Shown here piece after piece: positions 34,456 to 47,640 of a DNA stretch of 64,000 nucleotides (its first letter is position 1; each line of letters opens with the position of its first letter). The position numbers and the translations under genes are program-made. The stretch is from the NCBI GenBank assembly GCA_026413225.1, contig CM048554.1:6960001-7024000 (forward strand), written 5' to 3'. This DNA is from Otis tarda. Its lineage: Eukaryota; Chordata; Aves; Otidiformes; Otididae. Under the pieces are notes generated by a model that saw only the letters and a list, made by a program, of their open reading frames with translations, ran no database searches and was not told where the DNA came from.

Positions 34456-36029
34456 TCATCTTGCCTCAGAGTGTAGTGCTGTAATGGATATCACATCTCT
34501 GCCAGTGCTTGGTCTCCTGCAAGACATTTGAGCAAGGGCAAGCTCTGTAATGAGGCCAGGCTGGCTAGTGGCAGGAAGATGTTGGAGAGGACCATTCACC
34601 AACGTGCAAATCATTCCCTTTAAAGAAAAACACCCTCCTCCAAGTATCCAGCACTGCTGACATACAAATTATGAAGCATTTGTTTGTGCTTCTTGCTTTG
34701 CTGGAGAGCACAGCTCGGCACTGACAGCCTGCCTCCATCCAAAACACTAAACTTTAATCTAATCAGATGAGCTTTTCTCTGCTTTGAGTTACACCTGCCT
34801 AAGTCCTATCAAATTTTGCTGCTGGCTCTCTGGAAACCTCCCTTTGGGGTTTTCTCAAGGGTAATGAGAAGCGAAGAGCTGGATCCAACTGATGTTGAGT
34901 CCAGTATTGTGCTTGCAGGGAAGGAAAAGCCTTCCCTGAGGACCATGACCAGCAGCACTTCAGAAAAAGACAGAAGATGGTATCTTCCTTGTTCTTTCTC
35001 TACCCACGCCCCCCTCCCCCACCTCCCCGGCCCCGATTCCTATATGTTTGTGGGGGAGAAATTTAACTACTTGCAAAGGCAAACTGATAAAAAGAGAGAC
35101 CTCTCTGTGACAGCTGATGTCCTCATAATCCGAGCTAAGTCAGACTAACAACTAGAAAACAATTTTCTTGTCCTTTTTTTGATCAAAAAGGTGGTGCTGA
35201 TGTCTACATCCTGAAGACGTAATGAGCAACTGGTCCTGGTTGCTTCTGAGATCCCAAAACTTGTAAGCATGTGTTTAGCCTTAAAGAAACACATAAAAAT
35301 CCCTCAGACCTGGGGTTTTAAATAAGTTTAAGTGACTTGCTCGATTATCAATCACTAATAGCAGTGAAGCAGGAAGGATGTGTGAGGGCTGGCTGTAACA
35401 TGTCCAACATTGGCCTTGTTGGAGGAGCCGAGTTTGGATTAGAAACTGGGAGGCAGTGGTTGTATGCAAGGATAGATCCCAAACAGAGGTAAATGAAGCC
35501 AAGAAAGCTCTGCTCAGCAAGGCTGGTCTGGGAAATTGCTGTATCTAACATATTTTTGAAGTCATTTAAATGCCAACCCCTTAGGCCCTGAAACAGAAAA
35601 CTGGAGAAAAGCAAGAGAAGATCAGGAAGCATCAACAGCAGCAGGATGCAAAGTCTGTATGTGCATTTAATGCTTCCCAGGACTTCATCTTGCTGATATA
35701 AAATTGAAATATGGAGGGTTTTTTTGTGGTTTCTAGTTTAGTACTGAACAGATGTGAAACTGTTGAAAGTAAAACGCCCATTAAAATTACTATATTTCTA
35801 ATGATTCACCATAACGAGATTACTTCCCTTGCAGAGTGCTTGCTTCAGAAACACGCCTGAGGAAGCAAAGCCACTGCAATAACCAGGCTATAGCAATGCA
35901 GCTCAGGCTTGTTTCCCCAATGTAGGCAAAACAGCGTTTGAAGATCTGCTTCGTGTCTCTGCACTCCTTCCCTCGCAGCAGCACAGAGGCAGGCAGCTAA
36001 GGAGCTGCTAAATTCATATGTAGCATCTT
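34456..36029. other. Unique non-coding sequence
   Basis: No gene or repeat recognised. Open frames are at most 110 codons and unsupported. Confidence 0.55.
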
Positions 36030-36960
36030 CCTCAGTTCACTTTTCCCTCCCTTGGGGTGGAAAAAGGACGTTTGGCTTACAGATCACCCATTGTCTCCAG
36101 CTTGAACCTCCTGCAGCGGGAGAGCAACTCTCAGCGTATATGAATCTCTTCCCGCTTGCGCGCATCCACGTTTTCTGTTCCAATGTGCTGGCCTGGTTGC
36201 CCTGCGGTTTCTCCAAAGAAGCTCGCAAAGACCCAAAAAGCATCAAAAGAATGATCACTCTTTCCACCGTGTGGGGTTGTTTTTTATCATCTCTGGCTGA
36301 AGCCTGAGATACGCTCTCAAAACCCCATCAGCAGTGCTCCTGCATTTCTCCTCTTCCTTTCTGCTTGGGTGCAAAGGTTAAAGCAAGTGCCAGGTTTGCT
36401 TATAACGGGTTTAAAAAGGAGCAAAACTTCAAGGGAGCCTTGCCAGCAAGCTCTGCTTTCCCACCCAGCAGGAACGAGCCATGTGGCAAATTGTTTGTTA
36501 AATTGAATCTTGCATTCTGTGCTCCAGCAGAAGCAAAACAAGAGGTGCCACAATTACAACTTCATTCCCTGATTACCTGCCTCAGCGTGGCGGCAATAAG
36601 CATTCGCAATTTGTCGCTGCACGGCCAATTCATCTTTAAACTGAAACGGCATCTTAATTGTACCCACTAATAGTCAGCTTCAATCAAAAACCACGCTGAG
36701 TCACTCCAGCTAGGCTAGCTGGAGCTCTGAGCACTCGCTTTTGCTGGTTAAGGGACTCAAACAAGATCACTGTGGTTTTATTTATGTATATAATCAGCGA
36801 GGTGGGGGCACTGGCAGCCATATAAACCAGGGCATCTTTATCACTTGGTATTAAGCTAGGGAGACAGGACAGCTGGGATTTATGGTTTGGTGCGTGTGGC
36901 TCCTTTTTAATGCTTTTGCATGATTTAGGCAGGGAAGGGTTTGTGGATGGCAAAACTGCT
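36030..36960. promoter_or_regulatory. Possible conserved regulatory region
   Basis: Repeat-free sequence with more CpG than its CpG-poor surroundings (for example CTTGCGCGCATCCACG near 36156 and AGCGTGGCGGCAATAAGC near 36584). It is interspersed with AT-rich motifs such as CAATTCATCTTTAAACTG and a 9-bp perfect palindrome at 36704-36724. This mix is typical of developmental enhancers in vertebrates. The call rests on composition only; no alignment was possible. Confidence 0.25.
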
Positions 36961-38732
36961 AGGGGAGAAGGCCTCGGCTTTTAATTTCACAGTTGCTGTT
37001 GGTGACAACAGTCATAAATTTCAAGGTGTTTTGCAGTGGGGCTTCAGCTTTCATTTATTGGTGTAGAGAATGCAAATGTCAGCAAGCCAAGTACGAGCAA
37101 ACCCTTTTTCCAAAGCAAATGTTTGGGCATGAGAATCTGATGGATGCTAAACCTCTTTCCGTTTTTTGGCAGACTGAGATTAAACCTGCAGACTGTCAGG
37201 TTCAGCAGCTGGGCACAGAAATGCACAATTTTGCCTTTTCACAAGTCCTGGGGACTTTCCTCTCTTGGGAGCAGCACTGGTTTCCAGGGAGCAGCCACCA
37301 TCCCCAGGGCACAGGGAGGTGAAATGGGTGCCCAGGGGTGGAGCTGGGGACCCAGGAGCGTGACAGGGTGGATGCAGGACAGGGCCAGGGGAGCCCATAA
37401 GGATGAGGTGAGACTCCAGTGAGGGCTTCCCTACCCTTGAGAGGGACAAAACCTCCCTCCCGTACCTGCTTTTTCCACCCCATTAAATCACACAGTGGAT
37501 CGATAGCAGAAAAATTACTCCAGTGGCCAGTGGCTACTCTATGAGATTTTTTGTTATTACCACCTCAGCTGAAGTGCTACCATGGAGGGAGAAGGATGAG
37601 ACTAATTTAATTTCTTTCCTGGACAATAATTACCTGGGTATGTAAACCCTACTGCCAGATGTACATCTCCAAGTCTACCAGTGTGAAAATCAGGGCTTTT
37701 TGGTTAGGGTTTTCCTATCAGAGCACTTCAGCTCCCCTTGCAAACTCTTAACTGTGAGTGTAGCTCAAAGGCTTTAGAATTACTACAGCAGTGAAGAACC
37801 CAACACAGGAACTAAAGAGAGGGTTTGCTGGAGGACATGTCGGGAACTCTAAAAACTGCTGTATGATGCTGCAAGGCATAGAAGAAAATGGCAAGTTCTG
37901 GGGTCATGATAGCTGTTTCACAGCAGGAGACAAGCAAAACTCTGCTTCTCATTCCTGTAGAAACCTCAATGTCCTTTCATGTCAAAAATAAGGTTTTGAG
38001 ACTTACTGAAAAGCGTTTTTCTTGTTTCTCAGCACACTGGAAGCACTTCCTAGCTGCTCTGTTGACCTCTGGGAGCAGGAAAGAAAAACATTTCCGTGCT
38101 ACCCCAAAGGGTCAGGATGAGGTGCTTTGCTTTAATTCGGGTGTGCCAACACCAGCGTGCGCTGCACAGCCTCTCCCCGACTGGGGCTTCCTGCTGTAGC
38201 TCTCACATAGCTGGGAAGCCAAAAGCACTTCCACCAAATAAATAAAGCTGCTCTGAGATTTCCTCCTTCCTCTGTCTGCCAGCATCTCCTGGGGACAGAT
38301 AATGTTTAATCGCTCTGTTCTCCACTATTAACTTCGCTCCTCCTTTCTGTGTGTTTGTATTTGCCTGTGCTCCGTTTTCGCTGTGGGAAACCCCTTTCCT
38401 TGCTCCTGCATGTGTTGCCCCTTGCAGCTCTGTTTCCTTAGCACTGAGCAGCTGTATCCTCCCTCTCTGCTTTTTCTTCTTTTCCCTAAACTCAGGAATT
38501 ACTTCACACAGCACCAGCCCCCTGCTCTCTCTGACCTGCCCATGGCCACGGAGCTTTACCCTGTGTTTCTTGCTCCTTGCCTCCTCCAGACTTGTCTCCT
38601 GTTGCCTCCTACACATAAAACCTGGCCATTTATCAATGTGTTAGTGAGAGCTGCCATGCACCAAGCCAGTGAAATATTATAATAGGCAGGTTTTCTGTTA
38701 GATGACTGCAAATATTAATATTGGCACAGATC
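36961..38732. other. Unique non-coding sequence
   Basis: No gene supported. The 137-codon minus-strand frame at 38203-38616 lacks any domain and is overlapped by two plus-strand frames. Confidence 0.55.
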
Positions 38733-39053
38733 CCTAAAGGGGGCTACAGGAAAGATGGGGAGAGACTGCTTAGTAGGGCCTATTGTGATAGGACAAGGGG
38801 TAATGGTTTCAAAATAGAGGGAGATAGATTTAGATTAGATATTAGGAAAAATTTTTTACACTGAGGGTGGTGGAACACTGGAACAGGTTGTCCAGAGAGG
38901 TGGTGGAGGCCCCATCCCTGGAAACATTCAAGGCCAGGCTGGATGAGGCTCTGAGCAACCTGATCTGGTTGGAGATGTTCCTGCTTCTTGCAGGGGGGTT
39001 GGACTAGATGACCTTTGAAGGTCCCTTCCAACCCAAACTGTTCTATGATTCTG
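38733..39053 (+). mobile_element. CR1 LINE fragment, 3' end (group 2)
   Basis: Starts inside the end of ORF2 (GGGGGCTACAGGAAAGATGGGG) and runs through the 3' untranslated region to the tail TTCTATGATTCTGAT. The palindrome GACCTT-TG-AAGGTC near the 3' end (39010-39023) is intact. Similar to 42119-42635 and 51704 on the opposite strand. 5'-truncated near 38733. Confidence 0.94.
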
Positions 39054-42000
39054 ATCATCCCCCCTCCAAAACAGTGTCACTCAAGTATCTTGAGATCGTA
39101 TCAATGGTATCTACAGTCTTAGGGCCTGATTTAGGCTCTCAGCTTAACAAAGCTGCTCATTGAAGTCGATCAGAAGAGTAAATTGGCCCCTTTAGTGATT
39201 GCACTTCAGGGTGGGAGCCTGAACTGCCCGGCGCTGCCTTGGGAAAGTCAGGAGCCAGGACTGCCAAGCCTGGGTGTGGTGCTGCTGCCCGGTTTGTCCT
39301 TCCCTGCTCTGAGACAGCAGCCGGTGCCTTGAGCATGCAGCCCAGCGAGGGGCTGCAACAGTCCTCCCGTGACTGTCGGACCCCGTGCACTAGCCTGAGC
39401 AGGATTACACTTGTGCGTTAGCAGATCTGGGACTTGTGGATTTGGGACTGAGGTTCAGGCACTGGCATTTTTTCAAAGCAGGCTAGATGTAGGCACGATG
39501 ATGCATGGAACGCAAAGGAATTCATTCGCCTTATTTGCACATTTTTTGATGCCAGACACAGCAATAAACAGAAGAAATGCTGGATAAAGACCAGAGGAGT
39601 TTGTAATTAACACATTAAACAGATCTACCAGCTGTAGGATCAAAAGCACAAAGCAGGAACCGAAACACCCATGCAGTGTGACCATAGCTCTGCATCGATG
39701 GTTTGATTTATGCTCACCTTAAAGGCCCATAGGAAGCTGATGTTGCCTTGTAAACTGCCTCTCCTTTTATGTAAGCTACTTCCCACAGTCTGGCACCAAA
39801 CAGATAATTTCTCTCTCCTTCTTGTCTTTTTATAACTGCATAATTTTCAGGATCTGATTCCTGCATCTACTGTATACTCACTCACTGCTAAGCGAACTTC
39901 TGTACGTGTGCCAGGCACTGTTTTGTTGACAAAAATCACTTTGACACCAGAATTACGTGTATGCTCCTGATTAAATGCCTTTAACTGACAGAATGCTTTT
40001 AGTCACATGAATTTACTCAACTAAATGATATTTAGGTGGATTAAATGAAGAATTTCATCAGACTCTCTCCTCTAAGGAAAGTGTTTCATTGATCCGCTTT
40101 GAAGTGGGAGAAGACCCATGCAACCAAATACATTTATTTGATAAACAAGTCTGACATGGCCTTAAAATTGCTGCAGCAGGATGCTAAGATGCAGAGGGAA
40201 CTCGTATTAGGGCTCACTTCTCTGACGAGCTCAATAATGCGGTGAGGTTCAGGACTGAGTTCTTCTGTCAGATGTAGCGCTATGTGTAACTTGGTTTTCA
40301 GATGCCATGTCTCTGTGATCATCACCGCAAAGGATGATTTTTTTTTTTTCCTCCCCATATTATTTTCATGATACAAAATGGGTGTCTGGCAAAAAAAAAA
40401 AAAATTCAGATGTTGAGGGGAGAGTGTCAACAAAATGCAAAAACCAGAATAACCAAATATTGCAAATATGTTGTTTTTTCCACCTTTTCTTTGAGATTTT
40501 TCTATTTCATGATCTTTGATTTCATGAGCTCTCCTGAATGTTTTCCTCGTACAGACTTAGCTGCTGCTCTCTGGGTAGCAATGCTAAAGCAGGTACATGC
40601 TCTGCTTGTTTCTTCTGCAGCACCTTTAACTTTCTTTGCTTGGTGGTAGAAGAGATTAGGTTTTTGGGGAGGGAAGGAAAGAAAATCTTGTTCTTTGTAC
40701 CCAGAGAGGCAACAGAGACTGAAAATGCTGCTTGCTTCTGTGTATGGCGATGCATAATGACATGATGTCACCTCCTCTGCCGTCAGAAAGCCTTAGTTTC
40801 ACCTCTTGGGTTCTTCTACAGCTGGGTGATGGGTGAAAAGGGACCCTCACTCTGGAATTAATTAATCTCTGCTGGGAGCTTATATACAACTATAATAATT
40901 AATAATAATGACTCAAACTATTATTCCTGGTGTGTCTTTGGGAGTGTTCAGACAAGACTTCAAAATCCTTTTACGCAGAGGGATAAGAATCGATCCCCTG
41001 TTCATCCTCGTACGGCCGGAGTCTGTCTCACAGCAGCATGAGGCATTTGATTTGAAACATTACTCTGCTTTTTCCCCAGGCGAGAAATTGAGGCACAAGG
41101 GTTATGTGCCCATAACTCCTCGTATAGCTGCAGACCCAGGGCAAAACCACCCATGAATTTATCTAGGCAATTACGCCTCTTTCTTAAACACACTTAGAAT
41201 AAAGTGCATTAAATTCTGGCTTGTAACTCACTGCTGCTACCTCTAATAAGGTGTTATTTTTCAAATTGTTTTTGTTTGGTGTTTTGGCTTAAGATTTTTT
41301 TTTTTTTTTTTTGCAGCTCCCCTCACGTTCTTGGTGTGGTCCTTCACAGAGACCCCCCTTCCACATGTGAACTCCTGCTCGTGTTCCCTGTGTCCTTCCA
41401 TTCGGGACACGCACAGGAGCTTCACCCCATCTCTCTTTTCCATGGTGGCAGGGCAGAGGATGCAGTTTCATGGCCAAGGGATATGTGAAAAATCAACGCT
41501 GCATTAGTTAGCTGTTCCCTCTCTGACTTGCAATTTGGGGTTTTGTTAATAATTAAAACAAGGAAAAAGCCACAAGGTATGTTTGTGAAGTTAAAAAACC
41601 CACTAATTTTAAGACTACTATTGAGTAAAAACAAATGTGTATATATGGTGTCAGAGCTGGTGCTGCTTTCTGTTAGGGTGGGTTTTTTTTTCCCTTTGCC
41701 AACTGATTTATCTCTAAAATAAACAAACAGTGTTGAAATTAAAGCACGTTAATATAGCTGATTTGTAAATAAAAAGGAGAGTTAGCCAGACAGAGCAGAA
41801 ACATAAATAGAGACCAAATGTTATAATATAATGAGACGATACTCCTGCTTAGGAAAAAGACTATCGTCCCCTCGATGCTCATGGTAATGGAGCAGTAGGC
41901 ACATGGGCTGGTGGTGCAGCAGAGCTGCCATTGCCTAATACTGCAAATGTTGAGATAAATCTGTTATTTGAATACTCACCAATTATAAAAAGCATTTTGA

Positions 42001-42118
42001 AGGTCCACAGCAATTTACCCACTCAAAGGATTTTACTGGAAACACTTCAGAAAAGTTTATTCTGCTGAATTGTGCTGCAAATCTCCTGCCAAGCCCTGGG
42101 AGGCGGGGAGAAGGGAGA
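39054..42118. other. Unique non-coding sequence
   Basis: AT-rich; an 18-T tract lies at 41295-41312. No gene supported. Several overlapping 60-100 codon frames around 40330-40890 occur in all directions and carry no signature. Confidence 0.55.
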
Positions 42119-42635
42119 CATAGAATCACAGAATGGTTTGGGTAGGAATTGACATTCAAAGGTCATCTAGTCCAACTCCCCTGCAAGGAGCAGGGACATC
42201 TCCAACTAGATCAGGTTGCTCGGAGCCCCATCCAGCCTGGGCTTGAATATTTCCAGGGATGGGGCATCCACCACCTCTCTGGGCAACCTGTGCCAGTGTT
42301 CTACAACCCTCATTGTAAAAAAATATTTTCATAATATTTAATCTAAATCTACCTCCCTCTATTTTGAAACCATTACCCCTTGTCCTGTCACAACAGGCCC
42401 TACTAAGCAGTCTCTCCCCATCTTTCCTGTAGGCCCCCTTGAGGTACTGGAAGACCGCTATCAAGTCTCCCCAGAGCCTCCTCTTCTCCAGGCTGAACAG
42501 TCCCAACTCTCTCAGCCTGTCCTCACAGGAGAGGTGCTCCAGCCCTCTTATCATCTTTGTGGCCCTCCTCTGGACCCTCTCCAACTGGTCCATGTCCTTC
42601 TTATGTTGGGGACTCCAGAACTGGATGCAGTACTG
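42119..42635 (-). mobile_element. CR1 LINE fragment, RT C-terminus and 3' end (group 2)
   Basis: Tail at the low coordinate (CATAGAATCACAGAATGG). Upstream it keeps [37 protein letters not shown] and [15 protein letters not shown]. The frame is lost after RLNIMKIFF, where the sister at 51704 reads on with [11 protein letters not shown]; a length change in the A/T-rich stretch explains it. The 3' palindrome has one arm mutated (GACATT). 5'-truncated near 42635. Confidence 0.94.
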
Positions 42636-44763
42636 GGAGGAGTCAAAACCTCCATTGCTTCCCCTGAAAAATGTCTCAGGGTGTGGAGGTGGTTTGAGGT
42701 TTTAATAACTTGCAATGCAGAAATGGAGAGGTGTTTGTCACAGTCATGTAATTTATGGGATGTGGCTGAGTGTTTCTGCTCCCCTATAAGGAGAGCTTGT
42801 GGATAGATACTAAGATAGAGATTATTCAGTATGACGCTCTTGAGCCACAGAAGGAAGAATTAATTGACACCTAGATGTAATGGGGGTTGAGACGATGACA
42901 ACATATGATAAATGAAACACGCAGCAGTGAGAACAGATGTATGCTGGAAGGACAGCATGATAAATGTGCATCTTGATATTTACAGTGCCTGAGAAAACGC
43001 TTCCGATCTGATACAGGTTCAGTAACTACTGTCATGTTTGAGTACGGTGGTGGCTTGATTGATTTAATTAGCTCTCATTAATGGCATTGACGATAGTTCA
43101 ATAACAAGCAACAGAGAGTCTCACTGAAGTGTTGCATGTTAATTGCTTGATGATTTGTGTTATGGGACGGCTCTTCTGCATAAGTACAAATTAGATGGCA
43201 AGTTGTTTGGAAACAAGGATGTCTATCCTTGCTGGGAGAGGTGAGACCACTGCCTGGGTTAGCTGCATCGTGCACCTTCCCCATGCCAGCATGGAGTCTC
43301 TGTGCCCCGCAAAGGTTTACACCCTTGAACAAGGCTCTAGCTGCAGCCCAAGGGGCTCCTTCCGCAGTCACCCCCCTCCCTGCTCACATGAAGAGAAGGG
43401 ATCTGGCAAATCAAGATCCTCATTAAAGCTTATAAATTATTCTCTTGATCTACGTTGACACTGAGGAGTGAGTGAGCTGGCCCAGGGAAAATGAAAATTG
43501 TCCCTATGGCTAAATCTACTCAAATATCTATTTTTATTTATATATATATATAAACCTTTCTCATAACAACATCTTAAAATTCATTTTGGTGCTCTCAAAC
43601 CAACCGCAAAATGTCAAAGTTTGGTCAAACAAGTGAATTTCCTTCCCACATTTTTTATTTCATGTAAGGGGTAACTAAACTTGATATTGCCTGACTGAAT
43701 TGGGAGTTACCTGCCTCTACCCTGGACTTCACCACTGTTTATAGCTCTCCATGTCTGACCTGGCATTTTCTATGCCCAAAATCTGGTTTAGGCTTATATA
43801 GGCCAGTCATAACTCCTGATGTTGTGTTTCTTTTGAAAACTTTGCTTTGGTAACCTCAGTACTGTGTAAAGAGAGTTATTTGTGGGTGTTGTTCATATGC
43901 TGCTAACAGAAAAACCACAACAGGAGCCCACCCCAGCGAGGCGAATCCCGTGCATTTGCCAGATGACTGCAACTTAGAGCAAGTGCTTCTGGAGATGGTA
44001 AATTTTTCCTTTAAAGGAAACATAGAGCTATATTCTGGTCTTCGGGATTGCTTAAAAGAATAGGAATTAGTGGATCTGTCCTGTGCTTGCTGTTTCTACG
44101 TGGAAAAGAACAAGATGTCTGTGCATGTGCTATGCATGTACTCCGTCCTTTTTTCAAGAGCCATAATGCTTGATAGTGTAGCAGACCTAATTTAACAAGT
44201 GAAAGGTTGCCTTTGCCTCCAGTTCTGCCAGCTGGAGACTGTTGGACCTCTGTCCAAGGGTCAGCCCCTCGATCTGCCTTGCTGCAAGCTGGAGGAGAGC
44301 AGAAAGATGTCACCGCCTCTGCCCGCGCTTTCTGACATCAGAGACCCTGCAAGATGGTCCTTTTTCAAAGGCTGGAAAGGGCCAAAAATGGCCTTCATAG
44401 GTAAAGATTCGATAAGGATTCAGCACGTTGTCTGAATATTGGAAGGGCAGAAATGCACAGGCTGGTTGGGCCTGTCTTTCACAACTGAGATGGTGTACGC
44501 CAGATTTCTGTGCTGAGTGGCGTCTTTCATTTTGGAAGCAATTTAAGATACCATCCTCCACAACTAAGGTTAAAGAGATCCAGCTTTGGAGTGCTTCAGT
44601 TCTCTGGTTGGGCTCAGTGTCCATCACCTGCATCGGATGCAGTGGAGGTTCTCTTCACCCACACCAGCATCTGTGGGACAGAAGGAAATCGCATGTGGTT
44701 ATTTGCCTCTGACTGCAAGGCAGCACTGTAAACATGTACATGCAAATGATTCATGTGGAAAAA
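42636..44763. other. Unique non-coding sequence
   Basis: No gene supported. A (TA)n run lies at 43539-43552. Confidence 0.55.
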
Positions 44764-45369
44764 TTAACTGTACAGCTGTCCTGACTGATGGGGGGTGCTT
44801 TTGAAATGAAAAGCAGCATTTAGGAGCTGGCTCGGCTGTCTCCTGGCAAAGCTGCTCTCTGTGAACAGCACACACTGCCGGAGGAACCTAGGCGAAATGT
44901 AAGCTGTGCTTCCCAAAATAACCACTTTTTCCCACCTTTTTTTCTTCTTTCCACACCTGATGCTGTGCTCAGAGATGGTGGGAGAAGCAAGGTGTGTGTA
45001 CTGATGTGCACTCCCCAAGCTCTGACAAGCCAGAGCTTTCTGGACTGGGGGTCGTGTTGTGTTCAAATCTTGTCTCTTTTGTGCTTTTGATCCTCCAACT
45101 TTCTCCATAATACCATGGGAAGTATTTTTGCACTGTAAGAAAGCAGCTTGTGTAGTTGCTTTGTCCAAGTTATTAGGGCCAAGCCAGGAAACTTGGTTTA
45201 CAGTGACAGAGCGGGTGCGTGCTGGTGAGGGGAGTATTTTGGAGTCGTACCTCTCCAGACCCAAAGGGACAATGCCTCCACCTTTGCACAAGGTTTGGGA
45301 GGAAGACTGGCTGCCACCTCTGTGGGGCGGAGAGAACATAGCTGTTTTTATGGGCAAGAAGAGACACAA
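44764..45369 (-). other. Longest unexplained open frame (201 codons), probably chance
   Basis: An uninterrupted 201-codon frame on the minus strand, outside any recognised repeat. The translation has no signal peptide, membrane segment, coiled coil or known domain and is of mixed, low-information composition. A 134-codon frame overlaps it on the other strand. In about 64 kb read in six frames, one frame of this length is not surprising. Kept only for completeness. Confidence 0.1.
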
Positions 45370-47339
45370 AATGGCACTTAGCTTTGTGGCAGAGAGAAAT
45401 CAAGCTCTGCCTTTACAGATGCAGTGTGGAGGAGTCACGTCTTCTGTAAGTTATCCTTTCTGATTACACAGGTTGCTGAACTTCACTTAACCTGTGTCTT
45501 TGGGAAGGTGATGGCATTAAGAGAGAGCTCAGAAAGGAGTTTCTTTCCTTGAAGAAATTAATACCTGTTGATCTTCTATTTTGCCCTGAAGTAAGGCAAA
45601 CAAAGATGAAAACGATGAGCTTTTGCAAAGGCAAAAACCAATTTCATTTTCAATTTATTGTAGCTTTATTTACTCCATCAGCTCATTTTGATATTAAGAT
45701 TAAAGTAACTCCAGTAAAATAAATTCCACAATTATTTCCCAGCGGTTGTTTCTGTGGAGCGCATTTTTTCACTCATGTGACTGGTAAACTTCCCACTAGA
45801 TTTCGAGACCACTAGGTTATCCGTGTTGGAAGGATGATAACGCCCCAGCACTCTCACGGTGCATTGATCCCCATGGCTGCCCTTACAGCAAGGCTTGTCA
45901 GCATTCCCACATAGCTGTGAGCTCAGGACAGCTGGGGCTTGGGACAGTGAGGACAAGTGACCAGCAGGAACTGCGAATCTCTCCCCTTTACCTTTTCAAA
46001 GAGTAAATGCTTAGGTATACTTAGGAAAATTTTGTATGTTTTTTACCAACATGCCATTTCTTGTGCAAAACAACAGGATTTCTGTACCAAATCCACTCTG
46101 GAAAAAAAAAAAAAACCTGGATCTTTGAGTAAGCTGAGTTTCCTGAGGTGTAACCCTTTCTCAAACAATTCTTTTCTAAAATACAGTCCCTTGGTTTATA
46201 GATTTGATGAGGAGATAAAGTACTGCAGATGGCTGCTGCACCCTTTCTACACCCAACATGAATGCTGTGCTTTTCCTGAAATTGTCTCCAGTCCTGTTCA
46301 AATTCTATGGAGAATTAATAATAACTTGTCTAAAGAAACAAACTTCATTATCTAAGAACAAAAGGGACCCTGGCTTTTAAAATATACAAGCTGCCCGTAT
46401 GACACATAGACACCCTCTTTGAGCAGGAAGGGTATGAATCCTGTGGCTCCTGACTCAGGGAAGATGTTTGAGAAAGACCTTGGCCTTTTATTTCTGTTCA
46501 AACACTGGTATTAAAAGCCCTCCCTTGATGTTCCCAGCTTAGCAAAATTCTTTGTTACTGTTGTGGAGGGAGATGTTGCTCATCACTTTGTCAGCTGTAT
46601 CTGGGAAGTTATTAGCAGTTTTCATTAAACCAGGATTTAGGATAAGCAAGTTACAGTGGTCCAAGCATAAATATCAAACAGAGATTGTTTTGAGAGCTGA
46701 TATCATATTTTTTGGTTGGATAGCAGCAATAACTCTATTTTTGAAAGGAGCATGTTGTAACTTGATAGAAACTCAATGCACAAACTAGCATGGATGAATG
46801 GTGCTTTTTGACTGAATTGGTAAAGTCCTTCAGATGTCTGCAGGTGAAACCCATAAAAGAAGCCTGTCTGAGTAAAACCCCTTAATTTCCATTGTTATGC
46901 AGAAAAACATCAGGGGACCAAAAGAATATATATTGGCCTTGGCATGCTCTCTACTATAAATAAGGCGGTTGTATCTGCAGCATGCTTTGTCCTTCAAAAG
47001 ATGTCAAGACTTTCTCTCCCTTTGGAGAAAGAAGGTAACCGGCCTTGTGAACGAAGGTGACTTCTTCCAGGCTGTCATTCACCCAGTGCTGAGGCTCCCT
47101 AGACTGTTTTTTCTCTTCTTTTACAGGATAATGAAAATAAAAAATCCAAACTTTTTGGTAAACTAGCTCGTGGTTTGATATGTGTGAATCTGGTCACAGG
47201 GAGGAGGACTTTGCCCTGTAGGTTTGTCTGGAATTTTTTCAAACACTCTTATTTGGACACATTTTGTTGGGTTTGGGTTTTTTTTCTCGAGTTCCTGAAT
47301 TTAGATGAAGATGATGATGTGTTTTCAGTTTCCCATGAG
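45370..47339. other. Unique non-coding sequence
   Basis: No gene or repeat recognised. A 132-codon plus-strand frame at 45957-46355 has no signature. Confidence 0.55.
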
Positions 47340-47640
47340 AATGGTTCCTAACAGCTTCCCAGAATTAATAATAGCCGAGCGTGAAGGCATACGCTCGGAG
47401 CAGCACGGAGGGAGACCAATTGAAGCGGGAAGAAAAGCTGAGAGCTGCAATTCTGCAAAATAGGTTCTCTCTTTCCGTTGGGCCCACTCTTCATCTTCAG
47501 GTAAAGCTTTTCTCTTGCTACAGAGACAAATTTCAGCTAATTCTTGCTGCTGCGCTACCAATTTTATTGCAGCGGCAGTACTGATGGAATTGCTCAGCAG
47601 TAGGGCGCGTGGCTTCCCACCGGCCTCTCTGCCCCAGCCA
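47340..47640. promoter_or_regulatory. Possible regulatory element with CpG inverted repeat
   Basis: A short region with unusually many CpGs for this window (CCGAGCGT, ACGCTCGG, GCACGG, GAAGCGGG, TGCGCTACC). It contains an 8-bp perfect inverted repeat (47375-47382/47391-47398, 8-nt loop) next to an AGAATTAATAATAG homeodomain-like motif. Composition-based guess only. Confidence 0.22.
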
